In this document: positions 47,080 through 58,203 of the stretch, in pieces | Layout: each line of letters begins with the position of its first letter | Position numbering within the stretch: position 1 is the first letter of the stretch | NCBI GenBank assembly: GCA_033782935.1 | Contig: JAWQEG010000003.1 | Location: 5,158,501-5,222,500, forward strand | Direction of reading: 5' to 3' | DNA from: Petrolisthes cinctipes | Lineage: Eukaryota; Arthropoda; Malacostraca; Decapoda; Porcellanidae | DNA: 64,000 bases | Notes under the pieces: generated by a model | Told to the model about the DNA's origin: nothing | Database searches by the model: none | Seen by the model: the letters and a program-made list of their open reading frames with translations, nothing else | Position numbers and translations under genes: made by a program

Positions 47080-49141
47080 GCTTCTGGGACCCCAAAATAT
47101 TGAATTTTCGGGTGTTTTGAGCCTGAATTTGAGATATAAACGGGTACAGAAGATACATGCACATATTGACTTTGGACATCTAAAATATCGATTTTCAGCA
47201 TGTTTTGGGCCTGTATGTTGAAAATACTTTAACACTGAGTAGGCATGTACAGATTGCTTCTGGGACCCCAAAATATTGAATTTTCGGGTGTTTTGAGCCT
47301 GAATTTGAGATATAAACGGGTACTGAAGATGCATGCACATATCGACTTTTGTGCACCTAAAAGATCGATTTTCAGTATGTTTTGAGCATGTATTTTGAAA
47401 ACACTCTAACACGGAGTAGGCATGTACAGATCGCTTCTGGGACCCCTAAATATCGAATTTTCGGGTGTTTTGGGACTGAATTTGAGATATCGACTTTTTG
47501 GCACCTAAAAGATCGATTTTTAGCATGTTTTTAGCCTATATTTTGAAAATATTCTAGCACTGTACAGATTGCTTCTCGGACCCCAAAATATTGAATTTTC
47601 GGGTGTTTTGAGCCTGAATTTGAGATATAAACGGGTACAGAAGATACATGCACATATTGACTTTGGGCACCAAATATATCGATTTTCAGCATGTTTTGGG
47701 CCTGAATTTTGAAAATACTCTAACACGGAGTAGGCATGTACAGATCGCTTCTGGGACCCCAAAATATCGAATTTTCGGGTGTTTAGGGCCAGAACTTGAG
47801 ATATAAACGGGTACAGAAGATGCATGCACATATCGACTTTTGGGCACCTAAAAGATCGATTTTCAGTATGTTTTTGGCCTGTATTTTGAAAATACTCTAA
47901 CACGGAGTAGGCATGTACAGATACCTTCTGGGACCTCTAAATATCGAATTTTCGGGTGTTTTGGGACTGAATTTGAGATATCGATTTTTTGGCACCTAAA
48001 ATGTCGATTTTTAGCATGTTTTTAGCCTATATTTTGAAAATATTCTAGCACTGTACAAATTGCTTCTGGGACCCCAAAATATTGAATTTTCGGGTGTTTT
48101 GAGCCTGAATTTGAGATATAAACGGGTACAGAAGATACATGCACATATTGACTTTGGACATCTAAAATATCGATTTTCAGCATGTTTTGGGCCTGTATGT
48201 TGAAAATACTTTAACACTGAGTAGGCATGTACAGATTGCTTCTGGGACCCCAAAATATTGAATTTTCGGGTGTTTTGAGCCTGAATTTGAGATATAAACG
48301 GGTACTGAAGATGCATGCACATATCGACTTTTGTGCACCTAAAAGATCGATTTTCAGTATGTTTTGAGCATGTATTTTGAAAACACTCTAACACGGAGTA
48401 GGCATGTACAGATCGCTTCTGGGACCCCTAAATATCGAATTTTCGGGTGTTTTGGGACTGAATTTGAGATATCGACTTTTTGGCACCTAAAAGATCGATT
48501 TTTAGCATGTTTTTAGCCTATATTTTGAAAATATTCTAGCACTGTACAGATTGCTTCTCGGACCCCAAAATATTGAATTTTCGGGTGTTTTGAGCCTGAA
48601 TTTGAGATATAAACGGGTACAGAAGATACATGCACATATTGACTTTGGGCACCAAATATATCGATTTTCAGCATGTTTTGGGCCTGAATTTTGAAAATAC
48701 TCTAACACGGAGTAGGCATGTACAGATCGCTTCTGGGACCCCAAAATATTGAATTTTCGGGTGTTTAGGGCCAGAACTTGAGATATAAACGGGTACAGAA
48801 GATGCATGCACATATCGACTTTTGGGCACCTAAAAGATCGATTTTCAGTATGTTTTTGGCCTGTATTTTGAAAATACTCTAACACGGAGTAGGCATGTAC
48901 AGATACCTTCTGGGACCTCTAAATATCGAATTTTCGGGTGTTTTGGGACTGAATTTGAGATATCGATTTTTTGGCACCTAAAATGTCGATTTTTAGCATG
49001 TTTTTAGCCTATATTTTGAAAATATTCTAGCACTGTACAAATTGCTTCTGGGACCCCAAAATATTGAATTTTCGGGTGTTTTGAGCCTGAATTTGAGATA
49101 TAAACGGGTACAGAAGATACATGCACATATTGACTTTGGGC
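47080..49141 (+). repeat. 982-base tandem duplication (hexamer, two copies)
   Basis: Bases 47080-48159 match 48062-49141. Shared rare variants are CTGTATGTTGAAAATACTTTAAC (47211 and 48193, short form CTGTATGTTG), AAAACACTC, GCTTCTCGGACCCC (47573 and 48555), CACCAAATATATCG (47669 and 48651) and CCAGAACTTGAG (47789 and 48771). The junction B at 48014 carries the 10-base deletion and TACAAATTGC, as does 48996. One difference is ATATCG near 47767 against ATATTG near 48749. Confidence 0.82.
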
Positions 49142-49338
49142 ATCTAAAATATCGATTTTCAGCATGTTTTGGGCCTGTATTTTGAAAATACTCTAACACT
49201 GAGTAGGCATGTACAGATTGCTTCTGGGACCCAAAAATATTGAATTTTCGGGTGTTTTGAGCCTGATTTTGAGATATAAACGGGTACTGAAGATGCATGC
49301 ACATATCGACTTTTGTGCACCTAAAAGATCGATTTTCA

Positions 49339-49515
49339 GTATGTTTTGAGCATGTATTTTGAAAATACTCTAACACGGAGTAGGCATGTACAGATTGCTT
49401 CTGGGACCCCAAAATATCGAATTTTCGGGTGTTTAGGGCCAGAATTTGAGATATGAACGGGTACAGAAGATGCATGCACATATTGACTTTTGGGCAACTA
49501 AAAGATCGATTTTCA
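49339..49515 (+). repeat. Chimeric A1/C2 monomer in a 668-base tetramer
   Basis: The tetramer is B3 (48996-49161), C1 (49162-49338), this chimera, and A1 (49516-49663). The chimera opens as A1 and ends as C2 with GATATGAACGGG and GGGCAACTAAAAG. Duplicates occur in the 668-base units at 53723 and 62264. Confidence 0.85.
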
Positions 49516-51668
49516 GTATGTTTTGAGCATGTATTTTGAAAATACTCTAATACGGAGTAGGCATGTACAGATCGCTTCTGGGACCCCTAAATATCGAATT
49601 TTCGGGTGTTTTGGGACTGAATTTGAGATATCGACTTTTTGGCACCTAAAAGATCGATTTTTAGCATGTTTTTAGCCTATATTTTGAAAATATTCTAGCA
49701 CTGAGTAGGCATGTACAGATTGCTTCTGGGACCCCAAAATATTGAATTTTCGGGTGTTTTGAGCCTGAATTTGAGATATAAACGGGTACAGAAGATACAT
49801 GCACATATTGACTTTGGGCACCAAAAATATCGATTTTCAGCATGTTTTGGGCCTGAATTTTGAAAATACTCTAACACGGAGTAGGCATGTACAGATCGCT
49901 TCTGGGACCACAAAATATCGAATTTTCGGGTGTTTAGGGCCAGAATTTGAGATATAAACGGGTACAGAAGATGCATGCACATATCGACTTTTGGGCACCT
50001 AAAAGATCGATTTTCAGTATGTTTTTGGCCTGTATTTTGAAAATATTCTAACACGGAGTAGGCATGTACAGATACCTTCTGGGACCTCTAAATATCGAAT
50101 TTTCGGGTGTTTTGGGACTGAATTTGAGATATCGATTTTTTGGCACCTAAAAGATCGATTTTCAACATGTTTTTAGCCTATATTTTGAAAATATTCTAGC
50201 ATTGTGTAGGCATGTACAGATTGCTTCTGGGACCCCAAAATATTGAATTTTCGGGTGTTTTGAGCCTGAATTTGAGATATAAACGGGTACAGAAGATACA
50301 TGCACATATTGACTTTGGGCATCTAAAATATCGATTTTCAGCATGTTTTGGGCCTGTATTTTGAAAATACTCTAACACTGAGTAGGCATGTACAGATTGC
50401 TTCTGGGACCCCAAAATATTGAATTTTCGGGTGTTTTGAGCCTGAATTTGAGATATAAACGGGTACTGAAGATGCATGCACATATCGACTTTTGTGCACC
50501 TAAAAGATCGATTTTCATTATGTTTTGAGCATGTATTTTGAAAATACTCTAACACGGAGTAGGCATGTACAGATCCCTTCTGGGACCTCTAAATATCGAA
50601 TTTTCGGGTGTTTTGGGACTGAATTTGAGATATCGACTTTTTGGCACCTAAAAGATCGATTTTTAGCATGTTTTTAGCCTATATTTTGAAAATATTCTAG
50701 CACTGAGTAGGCATGTACAGATTGCTTCTGGGACCCCAAAATATTGAATTTTCGGGTGTTTTGAGCCTGAATTTGAGATATAAACGGGTACAGAAGATAC
50801 ATGCACATATTGACTTTGGGCACCAAAAATATCGATTTTCAGCATGTTTTGGGCTTGAATTTTGAAAATACTCTAACACTGAGTAGGCATGTACAGATCG
50901 CTTGTGGGACCCCAAAATATCGAATTTTCGGGTGTTTAGGGCCAGAATTTGAGATATAAACGGGTACAGAAGATGCATGCATATATCGACTTTTGGGCAC
51001 CTAAAAGATCGATTTTCAGTATGTTTTTGGCCTGTATTTTGAAAATACTCTAACACGGAGTAGGCATGTACAGATACCTTCTGGGACCTCTAAATATCGA
51101 ATTTTCGGGTGTTTTGGGACTGAATTTGAGATATCGATTTTTTGGCGACCTAAAATGTCGATTTTTAGCATGTTTTTAGCCTATATTTTGAAAATATTCT
51201 AGCACTGTGTAGGCATGTACAGATTGCTTCTGGGACCCCAAAATATTGAATTTTCGGGTGTTTTGAGCCTAAATTTGAGATATAAACGGGTACTGAAGAT
51301 GCATGCACATATCGACTTTTGTGCACCTAAAAGATCGATTTTTAGTATGTTTTGAGCATGTATTTTGAAAATACTCTAACACGGAGTAGGCATGTACAGA
51401 TCGCTTCTGGGACCCCTAAATATCGAATTTTCGGGTGTTTTGGGACTGAATTTGAGATATCGACTTTTTGGCACCTAAAATGTCGATTTTTAGCATGTTT
51501 TTAGCCTATATTTTGAAAATATTCTAGCACTGAGTAGGCATGTACAGATTGCTTCTGGGACCCCAAAATATTGAATTTTCAGGTGTTTTGAGCCTGAATT
51601 TGAGATATAAACGGGTACAGAAGATACATGCACATATTGACTTTGGGCACCAAAAATATCGATTTTCA

Positions 51669-51904
51669 GCATGTTTTGGGCCTGAATTTTGAAAATACTC
51701 TTACACTGAGCAGGCATGTACAGATTGCTTCTGGGACCCCAAAATATTGAATTTTCGGGTGTTTTGAGCATGTATTTTGAAAATACTCTAACACGGAGTA
51801 GGCATGTACAGATCGCTTCTGGGACCCCTAAATATCGAATTTTCTGGTGTTTTGGGACTGAATTTGAGATATCGACTTTTTGGCACCTAAAAGATCGATT
51901 TTTA
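51669..51904 (+). repeat. Fused C and A monomers with an 89-base (half-monomer) deletion
   Basis: C is normal until TTCGGGTGTTTTGAGC and then continues as A with ATGTATTTTG. The same GTTTTGAGC occurs in h1 of C and at the start of A, so a half-monomer of 89 bases has been deleted through a homologous match. The unit is 412 bases instead of 501. The duplicate is at 56396-56631. Confidence 0.88.
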
Positions 51905-53397
51905 GCATGTTTTTAGCCTATATTTTGAAAATATTCTAGCACTGTACAGATTGCTGCTGGGACCCCAAAATATTGAATTTTCGGGTGTTTTGAGCCTGAA
52001 TTTGAGATATAAACGGGTACAGAAGATACATGCACATATTGACTTTGGGCACCAAAAATATCGATTTTCAGCATGTTTTGGGCCTGAATTTTGAAAATAC
52101 TCTAACACGGAGTAGGCATGTACAGATCGCTTCTGGGACCCAAAAATATCGAATTTTCGGGTGTTTAGGGCCAGAATTTGAGATATAAACGGGTACAGAA
52201 GATGCATGCACATATCGACTTTTGGGCACCTAAAAGATCGATTTTCAGTATGTTTTTGGCCTGTATTTTGAAAATACTCTAACACGGAGTAGGCATGTAC
52301 AGATACCTTCTGGGACCTCTAAATATCGAATTTTCGGGTGTTTTGGGACTGAATTTGAGATATCGATTTTTTGGCACCTAAAATGTCGATTTTTAGCATG
52401 TTTTTAGCCTTTATTTTGAAAATATTCTAGCACTGTGTAGGCATGTACAGATTGCTTCTGAGACCCCAAAATATTGAATTTTCGGGTGTTTTGAGCCTGA
52501 ATTTGAGATATAAACGGGTACAGAAGATACATGCACATATTGACTTTGGGCATCTAAAATATCGATTTTCAGCATGTTTTGGGCCTGTATTTTGAAAATA
52601 CTCTAACACTGAGTAGGCATGTACAGATTGCTTCTGGGACCCCAAAATATTGAATTTTCGGGTGTTTTGAGCCTGAATTTGAGATATAAACGGGTACTGA
52701 AGATGCATGCACATATCGACTTTTGTGCACCTAAAAGATCGATTTTCAGTATGTTTTGAGCATTTATTTTGAAAATACTCTAACACGGAGTAGGCATGTA
52801 CAGATCGCTTCTGGGACCCCTAAATATCGAATTTTCGGGTGTTTTGTGACTGAATTTGAGATATCGACTTTTTGGCACCTAAATTATCGATTTTTAGCAT
52901 GTTTTTAGCCTATATTTTGAAAATATTCTAGCACTGAGTAGGCATGTACAGATTGCTTCTGGGACCCCAAAATATTGAATTTTCGGGTGTTTTGAGCCTG
53001 AATTTGAGATATAAACGGGTACAGAAGATACATGCACATATTGACTTTGGGCACCAAAAATATCGATTTTCAGCATGTTTTGGGCCTGAATTTTGAAAAT
53101 ACTCTAACACGGAGTAGGCATGTACAGATCGCTTCTGGGACCCCAAAATATCGAATTTTCGGGTGTTTAGGGCCAGAATTTGAGATATAAACGGGTACAG
53201 AAGATGCATGCACATATCGACTTTTGGGCACCTAAAAGATCGATTTTCAGTATGTTTTTGGCCTGTATTTTGAAAATACTCTAACACGGAGTAGGCATGT
53301 ACAGATACCTTCTGGGATCTCTATATATAGAATTTTCGGGTGTTTTGGGACTGAATTTGAGATATCGATTTTTTGGCACCTAAAATGTCGATTTTTA

Positions 53398-53574
53398 GCA
53401 TGTTTTTAGCCTATATTTTGAAAATATTCTAGCACTGTGTAGGCATGTACAGATTGCTTCTGGGACCCCAAAATATCGAATTTTCGGGTGTTTAGGGCCA
53501 GAACTTGAGATATAAACGGGTACAGAAGATGCATGCACATATCGACTTTTGGGCACCTAAAAGATCGATTTTCA
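53398..53574 (+). repeat. Chimeric B1/C2 monomer at the 4727-base duplication junction
   Basis: It opens as B1 (TAGCCTATATTTTG, CTGTGTAGGCATG, AGATTGC) and from about AATATCGAATTTTC is C2 with the rare CCAGAACTTGAG that marks the units at 47523 and 48505. It is followed by A2. The left part belongs to the end of copy 1 and the right part to the start of copy 2. Confidence 0.85.
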
Positions 53575-56500
53575 GTATGTTTTTGGCCTGTATTTTGAAA
53601 ATACTCTAACACGGAGTAGGCATGTACAGATACCTTCTGGGACCTCTAAATATCGAATTTTCGGGTGTTTTGGGACTGAATTTGAGATATCGATTTTTTG
53701 GCACCTAAAATGTCGATTTTTAGCATGTTTTTAGCCTATATTTTGAAAATATTCTAGCACTGTACAAATTGCTTCTGGGACCCCAAAATATTGAATTTTC
53801 GGGTGTTTTGAGCCTGAATTTGAGATATAAACGGGTACAGAAGATACATGCACATATTGACTTTGGGCATCTAAAATATCGATTTTCAGCATGTTTTGGG
53901 CCTGTATTTTGAAAATACTCTAACACTGAGTAGGCATGTACAGATTGCTTCTGGGACCCAAAAATATTGAATTTTCGGGTGTTTTGAGCCTGATTTTGAG
54001 ATATAAACGGGTACTGAAGATGCATGCACATATCGACTTTTGTGCACCTAAAAGATCGATTTTCAGTATGTTTTGAGCATGTATTTTGAAAATACTCTAA
54101 CACGGAGTAGGCATGTACAGATTGCTTCTGGGACCCCAAAATATCGAATTTTCGGGTGTTTAGGGCCAGAATTTGAGATATGAACGGGTACAGAAGATGC
54201 ATGCACATATCGACTTTTGGGCAACTAAAAGATCGATTTTCAGTATGTTTTGAGCATGTATTTTGAAAATACTCTAATACGGAGTAGGCATGTACAGATC
54301 GCTTCTGGGACCCCTAAATATCGAATTTTCGGGTGTTTTGGGACTGAATTTGAGATATCGACTTTTTGGCACCTAAAGGATCGATTTTTAGCATGTTTTT
54401 AGCCTATATTTTGAAAATATTCTAGCACTGAGTAGGCATGTACAGATTGCTTCTGGGACCCCAAAATATTGAATTTTCGGGTGTTTTGAGCCTGAATTTG
54501 AGATATAAACGGGTACAGAAGATACATGCACATATTGACTTTGGGCACCAAAAATATCGATTTTCAGCATGTTTTGGGCCTGAATTTTGAAAATACTCTA
54601 ACACGGAGTAGGCATGTACAGATCGCTTCTGGGACCACAAAATATCGAATTTTCGGGTGTTTAGGGCCAGAATTTGAGATATAAACGGGTACAGAAGATG
54701 CATGCACATATCGACTTTTGGGCACCTAAAAGATCGATTTTCAGTATGTTTTTGGCCTGTATTTTGAAAATATTCTAACACGGAGTAGGCATGTACAGAT
54801 ACCTTCTGGGACCTCTAAATATCGAATTTTCGGGTGTTTTGGGACTGAATTTGAGATATCGATTTTTTGGCACCTAAAATATCGATTTTCAACATGTTTT
54901 TAGCCTATATTTTGAAAATATTCTAGCATTGTGTAGGCATGTACAGATTGCTTCTGGGACCCCAAAATATTGAATTTTCGGGTGTTTTGAGCCTGAATTT
55001 GAGATATAAACGGGTACAGAAGATACATGCACATATTGACTTTGGGCATCTAAAATATCGATTTTCAGCATGTTTTGGGCCTGTATTTTGAAAATACTCT
55101 AACACTGAGTAGGCATGTACAGATTGCTTCTGGGACCCAAAAATATTGAATTTTCGGGTGTTTTGAGCCTGAATTTGAGATATAAACGGGTACTGAAGAT
55201 GCATGCACATATCGACTTTTGTGCACCTAAAAGATCGATTTTCATTATGTTTTGAGCATGTATTTTGAAAATACTCTAACACGGAGTAGGCATGTACAGA
55301 TCGCTTCTGGGACCTCTAAATATCGAATTTTCGGGTGTTTTGGGACTGAATTTGAGATATCGACTTTTTGGCACCTAAAAGATCGATTTTTAGCATGTTT
55401 TTAGCCTATATTTTGAAAATATTCTAGCACTGAGTAGGCATGTACAGATTGCTTCTGGGACCCCAAAATATTGAATTTTCGGGTGTTTTGAGCCTGAATT
55501 TGAGATATAAACGGGTACAGAAGATACATGCACATATTGACTTTGGGCACCAAAAATATCGATTTTCAGCATGTTTTGGGCCTGAATTTTGAAAATACTC
55601 TAACACTGAGTAGGCATGTACAGATCGCTTCTGGGACCCCAAAATATCGAATTTTCGGGTGTTTAGGGCCAGAATTTGAGATATAAACGGGTACAGAAGA
55701 TGCATGCACATATCGACTTTTGGGCACCTAAAAGATCGATTTTCAGTATGTTTTTGGCCTGTATTTTGAAAATACTCTAACACGGAGTAGGCATGTACAG
55801 ATACCTTCTGGGACCTCTAAATATCGAATTTTCGGTTGTATTGGGACTGAATTTGAGATATCGATTTTTTGGCGACCTAAAATGTCGATTTTTAGCATGT
55901 TTTTAGCCTATATTTTGAAAATATTCTAGCACTGTGTAGGCATGTACAGATTGCTTCTGGGACCCCAAAATATTGAATTTTCGGGTGTTTTGAGCCTAAA
56001 TTTGAGATATAAACGGGTACTGAAGATGCATGCACATATCGACTTTTGTGCACCTAAAAGATCGATTTTCAGTATGTTTTGAGCATGTATTTTGAAAATA
56101 CTCTAACACGGAGTAGGCATGTACAGATCGCTTCTGGGACCCCTAAATATCGAATTTTCGGGTGTTTTGGGACTGAATTTGAGATATCGACATTTTGGCA
56201 CCTAAAAGATCGATTTTTAGCATGTTTTTAGCCTATATTTTGAAAATATTCTAGCACTGAGTAGGCATGTACAGATTGCTTCTGGGACCCCAAAATATTG
56301 AATTTTCAGGTGTTTTGAGCCTGAATTTGAGATATAAACGGGTACAGAAGATACATGCACATATTGACTTTGGGCACCAAAAATATCGATTTTCAGCATG
56401 TTTTGGGCCTGAATTTTGAAAATACTCTTACACTGAGCAGGCATGTACAGATTGCTTCTGGGACCCCAAAATATTGAATTTTCGGGTGTTTTGAGCATGT

Positions 56501-58203
56501 ATTTTGAAAATACTCTAACACGGAGTAGGCATGTACAGATCGCTTCTGGGACCCCTAAATATCGAATTTTCTGGTGTTTTGGGACTGAATTTGAGATATC
56601 GACTTTTTGGCACCTAAAAGATCGATTTTTAGCATGTTTTTAGCCTATATTTTGAAAATATTCTAGCACTGTACAGATTGCTGCTGGGACCCCAAAATAT
56701 TGAATTTTCGGGTGTTTTGAGCCTGAATTTGAGATATAAACGGGTACAGAAGATACATGCACATATTGACTTTGGGCACCAAAAATATCGATTTTCAGCA
56801 TGTTTTGGGCCTGAATTTTGAAAATACTCTAACACGGAGTAGGCATGTACAGATCGCTTCTGGGACCCCAAAATATCGAATTTTCGGGTGTTTAGGGCCA
56901 GAATTTGAGATATAAACGGGTACAGAAGATGCATGCACATATCGACTTTTGGGCACCTAAAAGATCGATTTTCAGTATGTTTTTGGCCTGTATTTTGAAA
57001 ATACTCTAACACGGAGTAGGCATGTACAGATACCTTCTGGGACCTCTAAATATCGAATTTTCGGGTGTTTTGGGACTGAATTTGAGATATCGATTTTTTG
57101 GCACCTAAAATGTCGATTTTTAGCATGTTTTTAGCCTTTATTTTGAAAATATTCTAGCACTTTGTAGGCATGTACAGATTGCTTCTGAGACCCCAAAATA
57201 TTGAATTTTCGGGTGTTTTGAGCCTGAATTTGAGATATAAACGGGTACAGAAGATACATGCACATATTGACTTTGGACATCTAAAATATCGATTTTTAAG
57301 CATGTTTTGGGCCTGTATTTTGAAAATACTCTAACACTGAGTAGGCATGTACAGATTGCTTCTGGGACCCCAAAATATTGAATTTTCGGGTGTTTTGAGC
57401 CTGAATTTGAGATATAAACGGGTACTGAAGATGCATGCACATATCGACTTTTGTGCACCTAAAAGATCGATTTTCAGTATGTTTTGAGCATGTATTTTGA
57501 AAATACTCTAACACGGAGTAGGCATGTACAGATACCTTCTGGGACATCTAAATATCGAATTTTAGGGTGTTTTGGGACTGAATTTGAGATATCGACTTTT
57601 TGGCACCTAAAAGATCGATTTTTAGCATGTTTTTAGCCTATATTTTGAAAATATTCTAGCACTGAGTAGGCATGTACAGATTGCTTCTGGGACCCCAAAA
57701 TATTGAATTTTCGGGTGTTTTGAGCCTGAATTTGAGATATAAACGAGTACAGAAGATACATGCACATATTGACTTTGGGCACCAAAAATATCGATTTTCA
57801 GCATGTTTTGGGCCTGAATTTTGAAAATACTCTAACACGGAGTAGGCATGTACAGATCGCTTCTGGGACCCCAAAATATCGAATTTTCGGGTGTTTAGGG
57901 CCAGAATTTGAGATATAAACGGGTACAGAAGATGCATGCACATATCGACTTTTGGGCACCTAAAAGATCGATTTTCAGTATGTTTTTGGCCTGTATTTTG
58001 AAAATACTCTAACACGGAGTAGGCATGTACAGATACCTTCTGGGAGCTCTAAATATCGAATTTTCGGGTGTTTTGGGACTGAATTTGAGATATCGATTTT
58101 TTGGCGACCTAAAATGTCGATTTTTAGCATGTTTTTAGCCTATATTTTGAAAATATTCTAGCACTGTGTAGGCATGTACAGATTGCTTCTGGGACCCCAA
58201 AAT
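53477..58203 (+). repeat. 4727-base tandem duplication, copy 2
   Basis: The junction falls in the chimeric monomer 53398-53574. B starts are 53723, 54391, 54892, 55393, 55895, 56220, 56632, 57123, 57625 and 58127. Differences from copy 1 include CATATCGAC for CATATTGAC near 54208, AAAATATCG for AAAAGATCG near 54882, AGATCGCTT for AGATCCCTT near 55299, GGGCCTGAA for GGGCTTGAA near 55581 and GCACATATC for GCATATATC near 55709. From about 57100 onward the copies differ more, and one base is inserted near 57297. Confidence 0.82.
56396..56631 (+). repeat. Second copy of the fused C and A monomers (89-base deletion)
   Basis: This copy carries the same junction GTTTTGAGCATG near 56489 and the same private ACTCTTACACTGAGCAGG as the copy 4727 bases earlier. 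It was copied with the large duplication and is not an independent deletion. Confidence 0.87.

Larger units (their letters stand above)
48750..53476 (+). repeat. 4727-base tandem duplication, copy 1
   Basis: B starts are 48996, 49664, 50165, 50666, 51168, 51493, 51905, 52396, 52897 and 53398. Rare variants shared with copy 2 at offset 4727 are GCCTGATTTTGAG (49261), GGGCAACTAAAAG (49492), CTCTAATACGG (49545), GGGACCACAAAAT (49905), TCTAGCATTGTGTAGG (50196), TTTTCATTATG (50513), GGCGACCTAAAATG (51144), ACTCTTACACTGAGCAGG (51699) and TTGCTGCTGGG (51952). Near the end the copies diverge more (GTTTTGTGACTG and AAATTATCG at 52850-52890 are absent from copy 2). Confidence 0.83.

Noticed and set aside
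9057..56643. A few plus-strand open frames of 63-98 codons (for example 9057-9269, 12309-12539, 28503-28799, 51716-51916)
   Set aside because: They appear where a chimera, indel or truncation shifts the frame, for example the 81- and 89-base deletions and the four-base insertion. They are composed wholly of satellite monomers.
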